Part shown: positions 7,348 through 11,207 of the stretch, in pieces
Numbering within the stretch: the first letter of the stretch is position 1
Layout of the letters: every line of letters starts with the position of its first letter
Position numbers and translations under genes: made by a program
Source of the DNA: an uncultured Bacilli bacterium
GTDB lineage: Bacteria > Bacillota_I > Bacilli_A > RF39 > UBA660
Direction of reading: 5' to 3'
NCBI GenBank assembly: GCA_949440065.1
Contig: CASRZP010000041.1
Location: 1 to 11,207, forward strand
DNA: 11,207 bases
The notes under the pieces: generated by a model
Databases searched by the model: none
The model's input: only the letters and a program-made list of their open reading frames with translations
Told to the model about the DNA's origin: nothing

Positions 7348-7517
7348 CCATCTAATACACAAGTATTTAATTCATCTTCAATTTGAGAAACAAAGTCATC
7401 ATTCGTTTTTTTGTTGCCTGAAAGGTTAGCAAAAAGAAGTAACAAAATCATACTGGCTAACAGTAATAGGCTATATAAAATGGTAGAAATGGCAAACCCT
7501 TTATTATTTAATTTCAT
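7338..7517 (-). CDS. Small pilin-like membrane peptide, 59 residues
   Basis: The product is MKLNNKGFAISTILYSLLLL at the N-terminus, continuing ASMILLLLFANLSG and ending CVLDGSC. The N-terminus resembles type IV prepilins: short positive leader, then Gly-Phe (KGF, residues 6-8) as the potential prepilin peptidase site, then a continuous hydrophobic helix of about 22 residues. The Glu normally at position 5 of the mature chain is absent (residues after Gly are FAIST), as in some minor pilins. The soluble part is tiny (about 27 residues) and has two Cys that might form a disulfide. A GGTGA ribosome site lies about seven bases before ATG 7517. It lies 42 bp after rsmD and its stop codon is within a terminator stem, so it is probably co-transcribed with rsmD. 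Whether it forms a pilus, and its partners, are unknown. Confidence 0.7.
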   Translation of the reverse strand: MKLNNKGFAISTILYSLLLLASMILLLLFANLSGNKKTNDDFVSQIEDELNTCVLDGSC

Positions 7518-7559
7518 CTATCGTCACCATTATTAGTATAAACAAAATTTGGCTAGAAG

Positions 7560-8117
7560 TCAAAGCTCTTTGTGATAAGAATAAATATAAACAAATTTAT
7601 CCCCATATTTTTTTGATTTTTCTAAAGTATAAGAAGACTTATCTGTAGTAAAGTTACTAGATGAAGTTTCTACCACAATAGTAGCGTTTTCTTGTAAAAG
7701 ATTTAATTCGTCTAATAAGGATACACTTTTAGCAGCATAATCACTTTTATACGGTGGATCAATAAAGACAATATCAAATTGAATGTTCGCATGATGAAAA
7801 TAGGCTAACGCTTTTATATAATCTAATAAAAATATTTCTGTTTCCTCTTCGATGTGACACTTAGATACATTTTCTTCGATAACTCTAACGGCGGCTTTTT
7901 CTTTATCGACTAAATAGACTTTACTTGCACCTTGACTAATGGCTTCAATACCTAAGTTACCACTTCCAGAAAATAAGTCTAGTACAATACTACTTGGTAA
8001 TTTATTTTGAATCATGGCAAAGGTTGATTCTTTTACTCGCTCCATCGTTGGACGAGTTTTCTCTAAATCGTATCCTTTAAGGACTCTTCCCTTTAATTTT
8101 CCGCTGATAATTTTCAT
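7560..8117 (-). CDS. rsmD: 16S rRNA (guanine(966)-N(2))-methyltransferase RsmD
   Basis: RsmD uses S-adenosylmethionine to methylate N2 of G966 in 16S rRNA of the small ribosomal subunit. The 185-residue product has the family's full length. It opens MKIISGKLKGRVL, followed by TRPTMERVKES (residues 21-31), the SAM-binding motif VLDLFSGSGNLGIEA (45-59), an acidic loop VDKEK, and the catalytic DPPY (120-123). ATG 8117 lies two bases after the ylbF-like stop, with AGGA upstream, so the two are one operon. In Bacillus the same gene (ylbH) is followed by coaD; here coaD is absent and a small pilin-like gene follows. It ends at TGA, in keeping with the standard code. Confidence 0.96.
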   Translation of the reverse strand: MKIISGKLKGRVLKGYDLEKTRPTMERVKESTFAMIQNKLPSSIVLDLFSGSGNLGIEAISQGASKVYLVDKEKAAVRVIEENVSKCHIEEETEIFLLDYIKALAYFHHANIQFDIVFIDPPYKSDYAAKSVSLLDELNLLQENATIVVETSSSNFTTDKSSYTLEKSKKYGDKFVYIYSYHKEL

Positions 8118-8119
8118 CG

Positions 8120-8413
8120 CTATTTCTCATCCTTTATTGCTTTTATTTTTTCAGTTAAGATAAATGTTAAATGCATAAGTTCTCGCTCTTCTTTTTTGTA
8201 TCTTTGAAATACTTCGTTTGCTTCTAATTCTTGACGCAAAATATCTTTTTCTTTGGTGTGTTCATCTTTCATTTGATGAAACTTTTCTAATTTTTGTATA
8301 AATTTTTCATCTTGTTTGAGTTCTTCTAAGGTATGATGAACCTTCTTTAATAAAGGTAATTCTTCTAATAATTTGGTTACTACATTTAATTGTTGTTCCA
8401 CTAATTCATCCAT
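8120..8413 (-). CDS. ylbF: YlbF/YmcA family protein
   Basis: This is a 97-residue, almost entirely helical and charged protein (LLEELPLLKKVHHTLEELKQ, then DEKFIQKLEKFHQMKDEH and QRYKKEERELMHLTFILTEK). The pattern and the position directly before rsmD match YlbF of Bacillus, which forms the Y-complex with YmcA and YaaT and affects RNase Y cleavage, competence and sporulation. It is shorter than B. subtilis YlbF (about 149 residues) and contains no cysteine, so the iron-sulfur binding reported for the Bacillus complex could not use this subunit. ATG 8413 has AAAGGA eight bases upstream. The ylbG gene that normally lies between ylbF and rsmD is missing. The family call rests partly on context. 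Confidence 0.72.
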   Translation of the reverse strand: MDELVEQQLNVVTKLLEELPLLKKVHHTLEELKQDEKFIQKLEKFHQMKDEHTKEKDILRQELEANEVFQRYKKEERELMHLTFILTEKIKAIKDEK

Positions 8414-8433
8414 AACCTTGTTCCTTTCTTTAT

Positions 8434-9291
8434 TTATTGTTGTTCTATTTTCATATTATCTTTATTACCTAGTTTTTTACTATTTTTTGTATCTTTTTCT
8501 AATTCTTTTAAAGACTTTTCTGGTGTAGGCAAATCTTCTGGCATTGTACCTCCGTTTTTTGCAATAACTTCTCTAATATTTTTTCCAATACAATAATGGG
8601 TTTGGTTAGCATTTTTTTCACCAGAAATATTATCTTTTTTTAGTTTTGATTCAGTTTGTGTAATACGAAAAAGATTAGCTGCTAACTCTTCGCTACCCAT
8701 ATTATCTAAAATGTCTTCTCTATATCTTAGACCTTTTCTTTTCGCAATATCATTAGCTGTTTCTCCATTGTATAATCCTTTATAACCTGCATTGTGAAAT
8801 TTATCAAAGTTTTTAACGCCACACTTTTTTGCTACTTGATTTAGTGAATAATTGCCTTTTTTAGTCAAATCCCGTTGATAAAATCTTTTTTCATCTTCCG
8901 TTAGCATGCTATATTCGTTTTCCGTTAGTTCCTGTTTTCTTGTTTGAATGGCAAAATAAGTTTGGCCTAACGCAACAACTTCTTTTCTAGGATCTGAATT
9001 CTGCACTATTAGATAGCACGCATATCTTGATAACCTATATTCTAATATATTTTTAACTCCACCATTAGGCATTTTTGATGTTTTACCCACTTGGGTAAAA
9101 TGTTCATCAATGATAAAATTACTTTGTTCACAAGCAAACTTTGCATTTTCTATTACATTTAAAAATTTTTGCCATTTTTTATATTCTAATACTTTTTGCA
9201 ATTCTCTTGCATACCAAAATTCATTACCATATTCATCCATATGCTTTATTTCTTCAAAAATAGTTTTATTATATTCTTTTAGTTTGTTCAT
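8434..9291 (-). CDS. dinD: DNA damage-inducible protein D (DinD)
   Basis: The 285-residue protein matches DinD along its length. Its N-terminal Bro-N-like part contains YGNEFWYARELQKVL (residues 21-35) and EHFTQVGK. The core has LSRYACYLIVQN (87-98) and GQTYFAIQTRKQEL (109-122). The C-terminal half has AGYKGLYNG, MGSEELAANLFRITQTE (198-214) and GGTMPEDLPTPEKS (247-260). In E. coli DinD is SOS-induced and inhibits RecA strand exchange; here only homology supports this. ATG 9291 has AGGGGG eight bases upstream. It lies between ylbE and ylbF, which are adjacent in Bacillus, and is 20 bp from ylbF, so it probably drives or shares that transcript. No LexA-like GAAC-N4-GTTC box is visible in the 117 bp upstream, but a strong hairpin is. 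Horizontal acquisition is an inference from position. Confidence 0.93.
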   Translation of the reverse strand: MNKLKEYNKTIFEEIKHMDEYGNEFWYARELQKVLEYKKWQKFLNVIENAKFACEQSNFIIDEHFTQVGKTSKMPNGGVKNILEYRLSRYACYLIVQNSDPRKEVVALGQTYFAIQTRKQELTENEYSMLTEDEKRFYQRDLTKKGNYSLNQVAKKCGVKNFDKFHNAGYKGLYNGETANDIAKRKGLRYREDILDNMGSEELAANLFRITQTESKLKKDNISGEKNANQTHYCIGKNIREVIAKNGGTMPEDLPTPEKSLKELEKDTKNSKKLGNKDNMKIEQQ

Positions 9292-9352
9292 TAATTATTA
9301 CCCCCTGTGTATCTTTATATTTTATCAAAGCCTTTTGTTTTGCTTGCCATTT

Positions 9353-9382
9353 TACCATTTTGGCGTTTACACCAAAATGGTA
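9353..9382 (-). repeat. Strong RNA hairpin in the ylbE-dinD intergenic region
   Basis: Arms TACCATTTTGG (9353-9363) and its exact complement (9372-9382) pair. In the minus-strand RNA the stem extends inward by a U-G and a G-C pair, giving 13 bp with a UAAA loop. There is no T-run after it, so it is not a standard intrinsic terminator; a third partial copy (CCATTTTA, 9348-9355) runs into the left arm. It may terminate or stabilise ylbD-ylbE mRNA, or act as an operator or leader structure for dinD. Confidence 0.6.
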
Positions 9383-9408
9383 TTCACCTAATCTTTAAAT
9401 GTTATATT

Positions 9409-9630
9409 CTAGCGAATCACATCAATAAAGGTTCGAATCATTTCAATTCCTTGTGATAACTGATTCACCTTATCTTCAATAGTTAACTTATAACGTTTTT
9501 TCATTTCTTTTTCCATTTCTTTAATGGCTAAAGGGTTTCTATTTAAAAACTTATACCAGTACGAATTATCTCTTAGATAACGATATAAATTAGGGTTAGC
9601 TCTAATTTGCATTTGTAAATCAATACTCAT
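9409..9630 (-). CDS. ylbE: YlbE-like protein
   Basis: This 73-residue protein resembles the YlbE family of Bacilli: an N-terminal helical stretch (LQMQIRANPNLYRYLRDN), the characteristic aromatic segment SYWYKFLNRNP (residues 23-33), then basic ELEKE-type helix (KEMEKEMKKRYKLT) and a hydrophobic C-terminal helix (QLSQGIEMIRTFIDVIR). No signal peptide or enzyme motif is present. Its biochemical role is unknown. ATG 9630 overlaps the ylbD-like stop by one base (TAATG), so the two are translationally coupled. The neighbourhood (ylbD before it; ylbF and rsmD after dinD) matches the Bacillus ylb cluster and supports the call. Confidence 0.8.
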   Translation of the reverse strand: MSIDLQMQIRANPNLYRYLRDNSYWYKFLNRNPLAIKEMEKEMKKRYKLTIEDKVNQLSQGIEMIRTFIDVIR

Positions 9631-9977
9631 TAATCATCAAACCTCTGGTAACGGTTTCTTGGTTCATAATTTCTAGTGTTTTCGCTATTTCCTGTTAAAT
9701 GCAAATCTTGAACTAAAGTTATTGCCTTTTGTAGCCCAGCTACCCCTTTTCTTACTGTTTCTAAATCAACTTTTTTAATCATATTAAACAACTCTTGTAA
9801 GGAATTATCATCCCTACTTCCATTATTTTGGTTAAGATAAGGACGCCAAACCTCACTATCTTCTCCATACATTTCATAAACTTCATAGTACTTTTGCCAT
9901 GATCCTTGATTATTAAGTACTGATTTCGCTAGTTCTGGATGAGTTTTAGCAAATTGTTTAAAACTTTCCTTCGACAT
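9630..9977 (-). CDS. ylbD: YlbD-like (putative coat protein family) protein
   Basis: The 115-residue product begins MSKESFKQFAKTHPELAKSV, followed by GSWQKYYEVYEMYGEDSEVW, matching the pattern of the YlbD family (short acidic-basic helix, then the WQ-YE-W segment). The C-terminal half (LQELFNMIKKVDLETVRKGV) is helical, with an Arg/Asn/Tyr-rich tail (YEPRNRYQRFDD). Bacillus YlbD is listed as a putative spore coat protein, but nothing here shows that this organism sporulates, so the role is open. ATG 9977 is chosen because AGGTGA (9983-9988) lies five bases upstream; GTG 9986 in the same frame lacks a site. It overlaps ylbE by one base and starts 46 bp after parC. Confidence 0.75.
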   Translation of the reverse strand: MSKESFKQFAKTHPELAKSVLNNQGSWQKYYEVYEMYGEDSEVWRPYLNQNNGSRDDNSLQELFNMIKKVDLETVRKGVAGLQKAITLVQDLHLTGNSENTRNYEPRNRYQRFDD

Positions 9978-10023
9978 ACATATCACCTATTAAAGTGTAT
10001 GCGAAAAGGAAAAATAGTTGATT

Positions 10024-11207
10024 TTAATTTAGAAAATCATCAATTGTCATTAATCGATCATCGATATCTTTTAAGAAAGCTTCTTCATCTTTTACTGGGG
10101 TATTATTTTCCTCTATCTCATGAACAGGCGTATTATTTTTACCTTTTTCTACTAGTTCTTGAACAATAAAGGCATCTAGTATTTCTTGCTTTGTAATGGT
10201 TGATCCTGTTGAGTAACGATCTAATATAGGAATTTCACTATTACGGTAGATGACAATATCATCTTGTTTAGTTCCAATGGCATAATGAACATTCGTAACA
10301 AAAGTTTTTAATACATGATATGGGTTAGACTTTACTTCTTTAAATAAAATGAGTCCTCGACGAGCTCGTGATGTTTTTTCAAAATCACTTAGTCTTACAC
10401 GCTTGGCTGTTTTCTTATTAGAAATGATAGTAACAAAATCATGATTTTCTTTGTCAAAACTACTAGCACTAACTAAGTAATCATCTTTTAAATTCATCGC
10501 TTTTACACCACCAGCACGTAGTCCAACGATAGGAACATCCCCTTCGTCAAACCATAGTCCATAACCATTGTAACTACTTAAGAAAATTTCATTACCTAAA
10601 ATTACACTAGCATAAATTAACCTATCATCATCTTTTAATTTCATACAAATAATTGGTTTTGTATATCTTGATGCTTTAAACTCTTTTAAGGCCGTTTTTT
10701 TAATTAAGCCATTTTTGCTTACTAAAATAATGTTCATTTCCTTATCAAAGCTCTCTACAGGAGTAGCTCCTATTAATTCTTCATCTTGTTCTAATTTAAT
10801 GATATTACTAATATGTTTTCCTAAATCTTTCCATTTTAAATCAGGTAGTAAATGAACGGGAACATACAAATAATTTCCTAAGTTAGTAAATAGTAATAAA
10901 GTATCTAAGGTATTTAGTTCGAATAAACCAAGAACATAGTCATTATCTTTCAGTTGAGCATCATCTACAGATGAGGAATAACTTCTCTTGCTAGTTCGTT
11001 TAACATAACCATCTTTTGTTACCATGACAACAACATCCTCTTTAGGAATCATTTCTGTGGTATCAATCTTAATTTCTGTGATAAAATCTTTAATCTCAGT
11101 AAGTCTTGGAATATCGTATTCTTCTTTAATTTGCTTTAATTCTCGTTTCATAACTTCTTTTAATAACTTCTCATCATTTAAAATTTTCTCTAAGGCACCT
11201 ACTTCTT
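10024..11207 (-). CDS. parC: DNA topoisomerase IV subunit A (ParC), C-terminal part
   Basis: Topoisomerase IV decatenates daughter chromosomes, with ParC as the DNA-cleaving subunit and ParE as the ATPase. About 393 C-terminal residues are visible. The gene runs off the window, and the ATG at 11151 is internal because the frame stays open with ParC-like sequence to 11205 (EVGALEKILNDEKLL). The end of the tower/coiled-coil region (MKRELKQIKEEYDIPRLTEI) is followed by the beta-propeller, with recurring VTKDGYVKRTSKRSY-, LVSKNGLIKKTALKEF- and SNKKTAKRVRLSDF-type blades and VGLRAGGVKAMNLKDD. KRTSKRSY and the overall order fit Gram-positive ParC better than GyrA, which would have an R/L-x-L-GxRGG-type box in this region. 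The catalytic Tyr lies outside the window. Confidence 0.9.
   Translation of the reverse strand, partial: EVGALEKILNDEKLLKEVMKRELKQIKEEYDIPRLTEIKDFITEIKIDTTEMIPKEDVVVMVTKDGYVKRTSKRSYSSSVDDAQLKDNDYVLGLFELNTLDTLLLFTNLGNYLYVPVHLLPDLKWKDLGKHISNIIKLEQDEELIGATPVESFDKEMNIILVSKNGLIKKTALKEFKASRYTKPIICMKLKDDDRLIYASVILGNEIFLSSYNGYGLWFDEGDVPIVGLRAGGVKAMNLKDDYLVSASSFDKENHDFVTIISNKKTAKRVRLSDFEKTSRARRGLILFKEVKSNPYHVLKTFVTNVHYAIGTKQDDIVIYRNSEIPILDRYSTGSTITKQEILDAFIVQELVEKGKNNTPVHEIEENNTPVKDEEAFLKDIDDRLMTIDDFLN

Noticed and set aside
5107..8117. Mycoplasma-type code with TGA as tryptophan
   Set aside because: hrcA and rsmD end sensibly at TGA, and every Trp codon I could read in the intact genes is TGG.
9110..9391. 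Plus-strand frame opposite the dinD 5' end
   Set aside because: It is antisense to well-conserved dinD coding sequence, with a Phe/Ser/Tyr-rich product and no recognisable domain.
9292..9408. LexA (SOS) box controlling dinD
   Set aside because: No GAAC-N4-GTTC or close variant was found on either strand in this interval.
1..11207. tRNA or rRNA genes, CRISPR arrays, insertion sequences, attachment-site repeats
   Set aside because: No cloverleaf, direct-repeat array, transposase or integrase sequence, or duplicated insertion edges could be recognised by reading; the short intergenic regions leave little room.

Overview
The window is AT-rich, and every recognisable gene lies on the minus strand, so transcription runs from high to low coordinates. 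It looks like a low-GC Bacillota genome, most plausibly a gut-type or Mollicutes-related Bacilli lineage with a compact genome. This is inferred from three things: a CIRCE-controlled hrcA-grpE-dnaK-dnaJ chaperone operon, a Bacillus-like ylbD-ylbE-ylbF-rsmD cluster, and surface proteins of the SipW/TasA type fused to BspA-type leucine-rich repeats. Tryptophan is written TGG throughout the intact genes, and hrcA and rsmD end at TGA, so the standard bacterial code applies.

Layout in the order of transcription. (1) 11207-10024: 3' part of parC (topoisomerase IV subunit A C-terminal beta-propeller). (2) 9977-9409: ylbD- and ylbE-like genes with a 1-nt overlap. (3) 9291-8434: dinD, a DNA-damage-inducible protein D homologue, placed between ylbE and ylbF and preceded by a strong RNA hairpin. 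(4) 8413-7560: ylbF-like gene and rsmD, 2 bp apart. (5) 7517-7338: a 59-residue pilin-like membrane peptide ending in a terminator. (6) 7236-6254: a surface-protein gene broken by one frameshift and one in-frame TGA, ending in a second terminator. (7) 6180-6108: a consensus SigA-type promoter flanked by two CIRCE operators. (8) 6093-1: hrcA, grpE, dnaK, a damaged pepF and the 5' part of dnaJ.

The chaperone operon is a self-contained heat-shock unit. HrcA should bind both CIRCE copies, and GrpE, DnaK and DnaJ form the Hsp70 cycle. pepF, an oligoendopeptidase that would degrade peptides, sits between dnaK and dnaJ, but its reading frame is interrupted near the N-terminus. Its start codon, ribosome site and first 13 codons survive, then about 20-35 codons appear to be missing and the rest continues in another frame.

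I found no clear new defence or mobile system. The most notable points are the two damaged genes (three lesions in all), the dinD gene within an otherwise conserved housekeeping cluster, an overlooked pilin-like small gene, and the double CIRCE arrangement. There is no gene-free stretch over 300 bases; the longest is 6094-6253 and is filled by promoter, operators and terminator.
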